Shown here one piece after another: positions 54,669 to 64,000 of a DNA stretch of 64,000 nt; position 1 is the stretch's first letter, and each line of letters starts with the position of its first letter. The DNA lies in the NCBI RefSeq assembly GCF_019320115.1, contig NC_089598.1:29280248-29344247 (forward strand), written 5' to 3'. The translations under genes and the position numbers were made by a program. The notes below the pieces were generated by a model. It worked only from the letters and a program-made list of their open reading frames with translations, ran no database searches and was not told the origin of the DNA. This DNA comes from Miscanthus floridulus (lineage: Eukaryota; Streptophyta; Magnoliopsida; Poales; Poaceae).

Positions 54669-57600
54669 ATGACCACCGCCGCCAATCGCTTAGGTTTCCC
54701 GCCTCCACATCCTCGCTGCCGTCGAGCCCGCATCCATCCGTCCCCACCTCCAATGGATCCGTGGTGCCATTCCAACATCACCTTCCAGCGCATGGAGGGC
54801 CTCGTCCGTCGTGGTCTTCTCCACGTGCAGACCTCGGCCAAGGAGTGGCTGCTGCCCAGCGAGGACTTGCTGTCGCCGCTCGACGGCTATGTGGTTTCCT
54901 TCGCCCACTTTCACGAGTGTGGGTTTGTGACCCCCGCCCACAGATTTCTTCGAGGGCTGCTGCACTACTACAAGATTGAGTTGCATCATCTCAATCCCAA
55001 CAGGATCCAGCACATGGCGGCATTCATCGCCCTATGGGAGGGATTCCTGGGGATCAGCCCCCACTTAGATTTGTGGAGGCACTTCTTCGCTGTCATGCTC
55101 TAGAAGAAGAGGGAGAAGAGCGGTAGGCAGGAGCTACACATGGCGATGGGGTGCGCCGGCATCTAGCTCTGGAACAATCGGGTCGGTGAGTACCCGTCCG
55201 GGTAGCTTTCGACGTCCAACAAGGGGTGGCACTCACAGTGGTTCTACCTCAAGAACGACGCCGCTGCCCCTCTGCCGAAGTTCACCGAGCGCCTGATCGA
55301 AGAGGCCCCAGAGTCGTGGAGGAAGTGGGGTGTCCTAGAGAAGGACAAGAAGAAGATCCGAGACCACATCACCACCATCCACATCTTGAAGGAAAATGGA
55401 CTGAGGGGGTCAGGCATCATCGGGGCCTACCACGTAAGGAGGGTGGCGCCGTTGATGACACGCATGCTCCCGCTACATGCGATGGCGCCTAAGGCATCAT
55501 TCGATGGAACGACGCCCACCAAGGGGACGTTCCCCAACTCTGAGATCGCGCAGCACATCAAGGAGGCGTTGGAGCCTTTGTGGGATGACACGGGTGCTAC
55601 CCTTGACTTCGTTTACCCAGTACTAGGGCATCCTCTGATGTGGCCGGAGCCAGGCCATGTCATCTTCGTAAGTTTCTCTTTCTCTTGCCTTCTCTTCAAT
55701 TGATTTCGTGACCCCTTGATACTAACTTTGAGAGGGACGGGACCAGCCAAGGGACCTCATCCTCACGGATCACCCGGTGCCGTTGCTAAGGGATTCATCC
55801 ATGAGGACAACGAATCACGCTGAGGGTGAGCGGCAGAGGAAGGCGAAGGAGGACAGGAAGAGGAAGAGGCAGCGGAAGCTATAGGCATAGGAACGAGGGG
55901 AGGACACTGACAGCGATGATGATGATGACGATGGAAATGATAATGAGGTAGTCAATAGTATCGAGTGGGACATCCTGGAGAACGAGGATGTGCTAACAGG
56001 TATCAGTTCGTCCTTGTAGGCATCGGGACCCTTCCTGTTCCACGGAGGGGAGGGTACGTCCGGGCAGCCGGCGGAGGTGGGCCATACCATCGTCCTACCC
56101 CAGGAGTCAATAGGGGTGGGTGGCTCTACCATCATGCCCAAGGTACCATCGGAGGTGGGTGGCTCCGTTGTCGTGCCCCAAGAGCCAAGGGGAGCGAGCC
56201 CCTCTGCCTAGGGGCGGGCTCAAAACGGCCTTGCTCCGATGAGGCGGAGCAAAGGTCGGGGGGTTCACTACCCAAACGCATCTGCTGCTTGATGACGCTG
56301 AGGTGAGTTACCAGTTCCTCTATTTTCCTATTTTGATTGGATTTCATCGTGACTTGCGTTTTTCGTCCCTTGTAGCGTCGGCAGGCAGCGGAATCCTTTG
56401 GTGCTAGCACCGAAGAAGAGCATCACCCTCCAATTGAGGCAGCAGCCATCGGCTGGTGTCATGCCCATTTCTGGCAGGAGCGGCGCCAGTGTGACCGTGT
56501 TCGCTCAAGGGGTGCCTTTGGAGGTTACGGAGTAGCCGGTGATGGCTACGATACCGCTGCTGACGGTGGGGCGGACGGGGCTACCGACCACGCTTGTGGT
56601 GCCGACCATGGTGGGTGCGACACTGCCAGTTGTGACCCCACCAACACAGGTGGAAGTGGCAGCAGCTGTGACAGATGGGTCTCAGCCGGACGCAACCGAA
56701 GCAGCGCTTGAGGCACCCGCGTGACCCGCGCCATCGGCGGCCCAAGCAACAGCGCCTAGCATGGGCCGGATGGAGGGGGACACAGCCAAGGGCTCCTCGG
56801 GTGTTGTGGTGCTGGGAGAGGGGTCAGCGTCTGTACCGCTAACACCTTCTGTCGCCAGAGGGGGCGTCTCGCCATGGACGTCATGGCAAGAGGGATCGGC
56901 GGCGCCTAGAGTCGGCGGGGAGTCATCCCCCGCTGATGTGGGGGCGAGCCACTGCTCTAGTGGAGGAATCTGCTAGATCCGGCATCGATGCTCTTCACCC
57001 TTGACGACGATGCCGAGAGCATGGAGCAGGAGAGCCTCGACATGGGGATCACGTCCGTGCTCGAGGCCCTGAGCCACGCAACAGGCGCATTGCGCGACAT
57101 CGTCGTTCCCACCGGACGGGTATTGTTTGGTCCTACCTTTTGCCCTTATCTTCCTTTATATGCTTTTTGTATCCTGACTATCGTCTTCCTACAGTCCCTC
57201 ATAGCTCGTAGTCGGGGGAAATCTCAGTTCCTTCATCAACAGAAGGAGGCCTGGGACCGCCTCATCGAGGAGGCATGGCTACGCGGGGAGGTAACAGCTC
57301 AGCTTGTTGCCGCCCAACAGAGGGTGGCCAAGCTGACTCCCCTCACTGAGGAGGCAGACGATCTTTGGTTGTGGGTGGCCAAGGCCCATCGGGATGCTGA
57401 TGAGACCAAGAAGGCATTTGAGGCCCTGGCGGCGAGGTCACAGAAGGACGACGAGGAAGCCGCTAGTGTCTGGAAGGAGTGTGATGAGCTGCTCCAGAAA
57501 GATGTCGAGACCCACCAACCGGTTCTTGACCTTCTAGGCGAGGTTGAGATGGAAAGGGGACTGAAGCTAGGGGCTGAGGAGGAGCTCATGGCCCTAGAGA

Positions 57601-58199
57601 AGAGGGTGAGCCTGGATGCCGTGGTGGTCACTCGGCTGTGCAAGGAGTGGGATGAGCTGCTCCAAACCTTAGAGAGGCTCCACTCAGAATGTGGCGCGGC
57701 TCGTGAGGAGCACAACCAGGCTTTCTGAGAGCATGACTAGGCCTGCCAAGAGCGCGATGACATGCAATAGAAGGCCGGCTCCCTCTAGGCCGAGCTCAAA
57801 AGCATGACGACCCAGAAGCTAGAGGCTGAGAGCGTCTTCGTTGGGCTAGGTGTGGATCTCGCTGAGGCGAGGAGGAATCTTCAGGCGAAGAGCGACGAGC
57901 TCGGTATTCTGAGCACTGCCCTTAGAGTGGTCTACGATGACCTTGAGGTGGTGCAGTCAGAGGGGACCATCTCGCTTGTGGCCCGTGCCGTCGAGATCAC
58001 TACTCGGGTGCACCAGCTCGAGAGGAATGCCCTTCTTGCTGAGGTCAATCAATCCTTCGTGATTGCTCGTTCTCATTATGGGGATAGCATCAATCTGGAG
58101 ATGATGATCCACGGCTACATGCCCAGCTATGAAGTCCACGAGCTGGAGGAGATGGAAGCGGCAGTGGCTCCCTTTCATAGGAACTGGCAGATAGGATAG
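54669..58199 (+). pseudogene. Gypsy-B antisense gene (PF04195-type protein)
   Basis: The ATG at 54669 opens a frame with the family domain: LVRRGLLHVQTSAKEWLLPS, YVVSFAHFHECGFVTPAHRF, LRGLLHYYKIELHHLNPN and WEGFLGISPHLDLWRHFF. Further conserved pieces include KGWHSQWFYLKND near 55215. After an acidic, low-complexity middle (55800-56980) comes a long coiled coil (57190-57900, EEAWLRGEVTAQLVAAQQRV) and a C-terminus ending at the stop 58197-58199 (ALLAEVNQSFVIARSHYGDS). An intron is likely from 55669 (GTAAGT). Many stops are visible (55101, 55164, 55202, 57726, 57738, 57768, 57787), most explainable as CAG to TAG or CGA to TGA. It parallels the Gypsy-A gene in place and domain order, but the sequence is far diverged. 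Function unknown; this copy is dead. Confidence 0.75.
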
Positions 58200-58379
58200 A
58201 AGACGTAGTTCTCCCCCGAAGGGGCTAGTTAGTCAGATAGGTCTGATGATCATTTTTGTCATAATCGAACAGGTTCTGACCCCTGTGTATCGTTTAAACA
58301 AACTTGTCATTTCATTTGATCAAATCTGTTCTTTTGTTTTGGTGTGAACGAATTTGTTTTTCCTCCCTTTTTATGTGTG

Positions 58380-60410
58380 AAAGAAAGGGTAATGCGTTCC
58401 GGCCCTTCCGTTTGTTAAGACCGTAGAGTTCGAGGTGTAGGAGGGAAACTTTGATCACGCTCATAAGCAAGAGTGCCGTAACCACTGGAGCGTAGGTTTC
58501 TTGCAGTCCGACTAGCCTTACTGAGTCGTTTGTTTCCGTAGACCTTGCCACTAGGTTTTTTAACGTGAGGAAGGGGTCGGGCGTGGCGACTGTTTTAGAA
58601 AAGAGGTGTATATATACCCTTATCAGCTCCCGAGTGAGACCCAACCCCTTGCCATTGCTAGGGTCGGGTGTCACTAAAGATCGAGGAGAGGATAGCGAAA
58701 CTAATAGGAGAAAGCGTCTCTTATTTTCATATGTACCCCCTCTCTAGGATCTGAGCCATCGTTCTATGACCACGCATTCGGTCTCCTTGTGAGTCTAACT
58801 TTCCTCGAGCCCCCACGTGTAGTTTCCGTAACTAGAGGAGCTGAGCTGACGTCACTTGCCTCGATGGCTTGAGTGACACGCTCGGTGAGCTCACTAACGG
58901 GCATGTTCGAGTGGAATCCGGGTCCATCATTCGTGACGGGGTCGGTATAGCCCTCATGTGGCATTCCACTGCTCCTTAACCCACCTCCCGATAGATGCCC
59001 ATGTCACTCCAGAGAGAGACTCAGGTGGCCCGCTGGCCTCCCCTCGATGGAGATTCTGTGGGATCGGCTCGAGGTTAGGATCAAACGAGAAGGTTGAGAT
59101 GACCATGTCCGCTTCTAAGTAGGTCGAGTGAAGGCCGCTGGGGCTCATTTGCATTTTCTCCGCTGGCTCTATTCGACGCGAGGCGGCCTCGAGCCCTTCG
59201 TGGGCCGGCCTTCGAACCCCAATCAGTTGGATTCTCGAGTTAGGGTCGGGTGGCTCGAGCCCCCGAGCCCTGTTAGGGTCAATAGGGGTTGGCGGAATTT
59301 CATGCGTCACCTGGTCTATGGTTTCCGCAACCAAAGGGGCTGAGCTAACGACACTTGCCTCGATGGCTTGAGTGTCACCCGAGCTCGCTAACGGGCATGT
59401 TCGAGTGGAATCCAGGTCCATCGTTCGCTGACGGGGTCGGCATAGCCCTCATGTGGCATTTCACTGCTCCTTAACCCACCTCCCGGCAGATGCCCGAGTC
59501 ATTCCAGAGACCGACTCAGGTGGCCCGCTGGCCTCTCATCGATGGAGATTCTGTGGGCATGGCTCGAGGTTAGGATTGAATGAGAAAGGTCAAGATGTCC
59601 CTGTCTGCTTCTGAATGGGGTTGGGCAAGGGCCACTGGGGCTCATCTCTGTTTTTCTCCCCTGGCTCTGTTTGATGAGAGGCGGCCTCGATCCCTCTGCA
59701 GGCTGGCCTTCGAACCTCGATCAGTCGCCGCTCATGTCGAATGAGACGACTACTGCTTCATTACGCAACACGAAGCATTGTGATGCAATAATTGCATATG
59801 CAATGCTTGGATGTATGACATGAATGTATGGATGAATGTATGAATGAATGTATGAATGCATGCATGAGAATGGATGAATGAATGCTCATGTACTGGAAAA
59901 GTAAAGTGGGGGTTGGTAAAGTTACCTCGATGGCTCGAGTGATAGGTTTGAGGAACTCTTACTGAATATGTCCGTGCGGGGTCCAGATCCATTGTTCGTG
60001 ATGGAGTTGACGTAACCTGCATGGGGCATCCCCACTGCTCCTTACCTGTCTCTCGGCAGCGGCCTGAGCCATCCGATCGACCTAGGCAACCTGCTGGCCT
60101 CTCCTCGGTGGAGATTCCATAGGTAGGCCCCTCCAAACCCTTCCTGGGAAGGCGGAGGCTAAAGCTCGGGGTGCAGGAATAAAAACTCTGATCACGCTGG
60201 TGAGCAAAAATGCCATAGCTGCTGGGGTGTAGGTTTCTTGCGGTCGGACTAGATTTACTCAGAGTTTGTTTTTGCACACCTTGCCTCTAGGTTTTAATGT
60301 GAGAAAGGGTCAGACGTAGAGACTGTCTACCGGATAGATATGCTCTTATTATCCCTCGAGTGAGGACCGACCCCTTACTGTTGCAGGGGTCGGGTGTCAC
60401 TAAAGGTCGG
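58380..60410. repeat. Long direct repeats in Gypsy-B
   Basis: A block with GCCTCGATGGCTTGAGTGA, CGGGCATGTTCGAGTGGAAT and TGGCCCGCTGGCCTC occurs three times, near 58858, 59356 and 59928, with spacing of about 500-570 bp. A second motif with AGGTTTTTTAACGTGAG and TCGGGTGTCACTAAAG occurs at 58550-58680 and again at 60290-60405. No coding frame. It corresponds to the repeat zone between the antisense gene and pol in Tat-type elements. Confidence 0.8.
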
Positions 60411-62227
60411 TGAAAGCTCTAGTTTGGTTTTGGTGAATTGATGAAACCCTAAGTGCTAACCTAGTTTATCAAGTGATCATGAGATAGGTAGCACACTTCA
60501 AGTGGAGAAGCTAATGAAGATCATAACATGACAATGGTGATGGCATGGCGATGATCAAGGGCTCAAACTTGAAAAGAAGAAAGAGAAAAACAAAAAGCTC
60601 AAGGCAAAGGTATAATTTGTAGGAGCTATTTTGTTTTGGTGATCAAGACACTTAGAGAGTGTGATCACATTTAGGTTTGATAGCCGTACTATTAAGAGGG
60701 GTGAAACTTGTATCAGAATACGGTTATCAAAGTGCCACTAGAGGCTTTAACTCATTGCATATGCATTTAGGATCTAGTGGAGTGCTAACACCCTTGAAAA
60801 TGTTTGTGAAAATATGCTAACACATGTGCACAAGGTGATACACTTGGTGGTTGGCACATAGGAGCAAGGGTGAAGAAGTTAGAAGTGAAAACAAGTTGGT
60901 CGCGAAGACGTTGGCGTCGGTCAACTGACCGGATGCTGGGTCGAAAAGCACCGGACGCTGGCAGCTTGCGTCCGATCGAACTGGTCAGTCAGCATAGTAC
61001 CTAGGGTATTGCACCGGACATTGGTCTGTGTCCGGTCAAGGTGGACCGGACACGTCTGGTCGAAGAAATACGCCTCGGGGAGCTTACTGGAAATGACCAG
61101 ACACTGGGGCTTCAGCATCCTGTCAGTTTTTGCCGGAGCGTCCGGTCACCTCGTAGCTGTTGACATCTAACGAACAGCGTTTGAAGCTAGTGACGCGTGG
61201 CGTCCATCGGGCGACCGGACGCTGAGGGCTGGCGTCCGGTCAGTTCGACCGGAGCGTCTGGTCAGCCCGTGTTATGCCCAGTGAAGAGGCATAACGGCTC
61301 TATTTCATGGGGGCTTCTATTTAAGCCCCATGGCCAGCTATGGCTCATATCTTTGGCCATTTTCATTGACATAGAAACCTTGTGAGCTTAGCCAAAGTCC
61401 TCCCACTCATCTCCATCATTGATTCATCATCATAGTGAGATTGGGAGTGATCCAAGTGCATTGCTTGAGTGATTGCATCTAGAGGCACTTGGTGTTCGTG
61501 TTTTGCTATGGATTTCGCTTGTTACTCTTGGTGGTTGCCGCCACCTAGATGGCTTGGAGCAGCGAGGATCATTGAGCGGAGGGTGGTGATTGTCTCCGGC
61601 TCTGATCGTGGTGATTGTGAGGGGTTCTTGACCTTTCCTTGGTGGAGCGCCAAAAGGTACTCTAGTGAATTGCTCGTGGCTTGTGTGATCCTCATCTTGT
61701 GTTGGTTGTGCGGCACCCTATTGAGGGTTTGGCGTGTGAAGCCAATTAGCGCGTGAACCTCCAAGTGAGTGAATCGCCACAACGAGGAGTAGCTTGCCGG
61801 CAAGCAAGTGAACCTCGGTAAAAATCATTGTGTTCATCCTTTGATTCTGAGGTGATTGGTCTTCTTTGTTATTCATCCTTGTGATTGATTGGTTCACTCC
61901 TTGACACAGTGGTATAACTATCTTGATCACTCTCTTTACTTTACCGCAAACTAGTTGACAAGCTCTTTAGTGTAGCTAGTTGTGAGAGCTTGCTTGCTTG
62001 GTTGGTGTGGCTCTTTAGTTAGCCTTTGAGAGCACACTAACATAGGGTAGTGTCATAACTATTGTGTGAATAGGCACTATCTAAACTAGAATTGTGGTAG
62101 GTGGCTTGCATTTTGAGTAGGCTAGCGCAACACTTGCTTCGCCTCATAATTGTCTAACCTTTTGTTAAGTGTTGTTGTAGAAATTTTATTAGGCTATTCA
62201 CCCCCCTCTAGCCATTAGGACCTTTCA
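60411..62227 (+). repeat. SIRE-like 5' LTR
   Basis: 1817 bp with TG...CA ends. It contains repeated GACCGGA/TCCGGTC motifs (60920-61270) and a probable TATA box TATTTAA at 61319-61325, downstream of which transcription would start. The 3' partner lies outside the window. Confidence 0.85.
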
Positions 62228-62229
62228 AG

Positions 62230-62242
62230 TGGTATCGGAGCC
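62230..62242 (+). promoter_or_regulatory. SIRE-like primer binding site
   Basis: TGGTATCGGAGCC lies two bases after the LTR end. It is the methionine-tRNA type site with one change, common in this group. Confidence 0.8.
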
Positions 62243-62284
62243 GAGGTCACCGTTATTTGAGGCTTAACAACCTTCGGTGCTAAA

Positions 62285-64000
62285 ATGGCTCAAATCAACA
62301 ACACCAAGAAGCCACCCCAATTTGATGGCACAAATTATCCTTATTGGAAGTCAAAGATGACAACACACATCAAGTCAATCAATAGAAAGGTGTGGAAGGT
62401 GGTAGAAACCAAAATTGAGATTGGTGATCCGGAGAATCCCACCGCCGCCGAAGAAGTGCTTCTCCAAAACAATGACATTGCTCTAAGTGCCATTCATGAT
62501 GCAATTGATGAAAGAACATTTGAGCAAATCAAGAATATTGAGATGGCACATGAAGCTTGGAAGAAGTTGGAAGAATCATTTGAGGGCACTCAAGCCGTGA
62601 AGGGTGCAAAGGCATATATCCTCAAAGAAAAGTTTGCAAGCTTCAAGATGAAGGAGGATGAGAGTGTACCGGAGATGTTTCATAGGCTTCAAGTGCTTAT
62701 CAATGATCTCAAAGCACTTGGAGAAGAGGTGAAGGACAAGGACTTCTCCCACAAGTTCTTGAGATGCTTACCCTCAAGATTTGGTACATTGGTCACTATT
62801 CTAGTAAGAAGTGGTTTGGACACCATGACACCAAACCAAGTATTGGGAGACATCATGACCAATGATACATATAGAGATGAAGATGAGAAGGAAGAAAAGA
62901 AAGAGAAGAAAGATGAGAAGAAGGATGAGAAGAAGAAGAGCGTGGCATTCAAAGCCACATCATCCAAGGGCAAAGCAAAGCAAGATACATCAAGTGAAGA
63001 AGATGAATCATGGGACGATGATGATGATGAGAAGATGGCTCTATTTGTCAAGAGATTTGGCAAGTTCATGGTGAAGAAGGGCTACCGTGCTAGAAGAAAG
63101 AAGTCTTCGTCCAAGAACAAAGAAGAGTTAAGAAGGTGCTTCAAGTGTGGAAGCAAAGATCATCTTGTTGCTCAATGCCCATACAATAGTGACAATGATG
63201 ATGACAACAAGAAGAACAAGAAGAAGGACAAGAAGGAAAAGAAAGAGAAGAAGGACAAGATGGCGTTCAAGAAGAAGAAGGGTGGTTCATATGTAGTCAC
63301 TTGGGATAGTGATGCTTCCTCAAGTGATGATGATGATGATGATAGTGATGATCACAAGGCCACCAAGAAGAAGGTTCTTGCAAGCATTGCCATCAATGAG
63401 AAGCCTTCTCTCTTTGAATCTTCATCATGCTTCATGGCTAAGGCCACTAAGGTACAATCTTGTGGTGATGAAAGTGATGAAGAACATGTTGATGATAATG
63501 AACATGAAAATGAAAATGATAGTGATAGTGATGATGGTGAACCTACTAAAGATGAATTAATTGACATGCTAGAAGATGCTAGAGAACACTTTGATATCAA
63601 GAGAAGGGAATGCAAAAGCTTGCGTAAGGAACTAAAAGCCCTTAAGCAAGCCTTTGATGAGCTCAATGCATCTCATGAGAGGCTAGAGAAAGCCAATGAG
63701 AAGCTTAGCAAAGCTCACAAAAAGGTTGAAAAGGCTCATTCCACTTTGCTTGATGAGCAAAATAAAAGGAAGCATGTAGAAACTTGCAATGTAGGTTTAA
63801 CTTGTGATATAATAGATGAATCACTATCTATGCCTATCATTGTTGCTCCTACTAACCCTTCTTGTAGCACTTCCACTTCTACCTCATCTAGTAGTGATGG
63901 TCTCACTTGTGATGCCTCACTAGTGGTTGAGAATGAGAACCTCAAGAAGGAGGTCACTAAGCTCACTCACACCTTAGCTAAGGCTTATGGTGGTGAGGAC
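62285..64000 (+). CDS. SIRE-like Copia gag(-pol), intact and open at the window end
   Basis: The ATG at 62285 (MAQINNTKKPPQFDGTNYPY) starts a frame of 572 codons without a stop up to the last base. The gag core is at residues 10-190 (WKSKMTTHIKSINRKVW, MAHEAWKKLEESFEGT, FRLQ-type FHRLQVLINDLKALG). A Lys/Glu/Asp-rich stretch follows, then a zinc knuckle C-X2-C-X4-H-X4-C at residues 285-298 (CFKCGSKDHLVAQC). A second basic-acidic region and a coiled coil (RKELKALKQAFDELNASHER) follow. Protease and polymerase parts should lie beyond the window. The protein packages the element RNA in cytoplasmic particles. The absence of stops in 1.7 kb, against heavily damaged neighbours, suggests recent insertion or purifying selection. 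Confidence 0.9.
   Translation, partial: MAQINNTKKPPQFDGTNYPYWKSKMTTHIKSINRKVWKVVETKIEIGDPENPTAAEEVLLQNNDIALSAIHDAIDERTFEQIKNIEMAHEAWKKLEESFEGTQAVKGAKAYILKEKFASFKMKEDESVPEMFHRLQVLINDLKALGEEVKDKDFSHKFLRCLPSRFGTLVTILVRSGLDTMTPNQVLGDIMTNDTYRDEDEKEEKKEKKDEKKDEKKKSVAFKATSSKGKAKQDTSSEEDESWDDDDDEKMALFVKRFGKFMVKKGYRARRKKSSSKNKEELRRCFKCGSKDHLVAQCPYNSDNDDDNKKNKKKDKKEKKEKKDKMAFKKKKGGSYVVTWDSDASSSDDDDDDSDDHKATKKKVLASIAINEKPSLFESSSCFMAKATKVQSCGDESDEEHVDDNEHENENDSDSDDGEPTKDELIDMLEDAREHFDIKRRECKSLRKELKALKQAFDELNASHERLEKANEKLSKAHKKVEKAHSTLLDEQNKRKHVETCNVGLTCDIIDESLSMPIIVAPTNPSCSTSTSTSSSSDGLTCDASLVVENENLKKEVTKLTHTLAKAYGGED

Larger units (their letters stand above)
52326..60410 (-). mobile_element. Gypsy-B: 3' part of a second Tat-like Gypsy element
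   Basis: A complete LTR (52326-53694) is followed by a minus-strand polypurine tract GGCTTGGGGGGCTAC (53709-53695), so this is the 3' LTR of a minus-strand element. A plus-strand antisense gene follows at 54669-58199, then a zone of long direct repeats. gag-pol and the 5' LTR are not in the window: at 60411 the element is interrupted by a SIRE-like Copia. The 5-bp flank at the LTR is GAATG (52321-52325). Its LTR is unrelated to that of Gypsy-A. Confidence 0.85.
60411..64000 (+). mobile_element. SIRE-like Copia retrotransposon, 5' part
   Basis: A 1817-bp LTR (TGAAAGCTCTAG...ACCTTTCA) is followed by a primer site and an intact gag frame on the plus strand that runs out of the window. The long LTR, TGAAAG/CTTTCA ends and large Lys/Asp-rich gag fit the SIRE/Maximus lineage (inference). 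It is inserted into Gypsy-B; the flanking pentamer at the left is GTCGG (60406-60410). It appears younger than the other elements because its gag is undamaged. Confidence 0.85.

Overview
The window is nuclear DNA of a panicoid grass, most likely an Andropogoneae species of the sorghum, sugarcane, Miscanthus or maize type. The evidence is CACTA transposons with arrays of the TTTGCCGAGTGT motif, Tat-type Gypsy elements carrying an antisense gene, a SIRE-like Copia with a long LTR, Stowaway, Tourist and hAT MITEs, and a spliced plant transporter gene. There are no bacterial operons, CRISPR arrays or rRNA genes. Only two ordinary host genes are supported: a six-exon WAT1/EamA-type transporter (13244-15046, minus) and a small two-exon grass gene resembling the DUF3681 family (31663-32051, minus). 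Nearly everything else is transposable element.

Layout. (1) 1956-12553 is a roughly 10.6 kb CACTA element (CACTA-A). It carries a minus-strand transposase derivative without its catalytic TNP2 domain, a second minus-strand Transposase_24-type gene with many stops, and exon-like plus-strand pieces that look captured from a host gene. (2) 12557-15304 holds the transporter gene; a hAT MITE with a perfect 8-bp target duplication lies just upstream of its TATA box. (3) 15856-17341 is a small non-autonomous CACTA (CACTA-B) with a perfect TSD. (4) 17569-26000 is a third, unrelated CACTA (CACTA-C) with a broken gene encoding an Ulp1/C48-like cysteine protease domain. (5) 26717-28246 is a Mutator-like element with GC-rich cargo that may be a Pack-MULE. 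(6) 28247-32344 is AT-rich intergenic DNA plus the small gene.

(7) 32345-49461 is a nest. A minus-strand Copia element (TSD CTTGC) has a Tourist-like MITE inside its 3' LTR, and a 12.6 kb minus-strand Tat-type Gypsy element (35815-48449, TSD ATCAG) inserted in its gag region. The Gypsy carries gag, protease, reverse transcriptase, RNase H and integrase remnants, plus an antisense gene with its own TATA box. (8) 49467-52325 is intergenic DNA ending in a SINE with a 15-bp target duplication. (9) 52326-60410 is the 3' part of a second, different Gypsy element with the same kind of antisense gene. It is interrupted at 60411 by a plus-strand SIRE-like Copia element whose gag frame is open to the window end.

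Functionally, the host genes sit close to methylation-prone repeats, and many premature stops in the element genes are of a kind expected from deamination of methylated cytosine (CAG to TAG, CGA to TGA, TGG to TAG). The most unusual material is the catalytic-domain-less CACTA transposase, the exon capture inside CACTA-A, the C48-encoding CACTA-C with its nested AT-rich inverted repeats, and the independently placed antisense genes in two Gypsy families.
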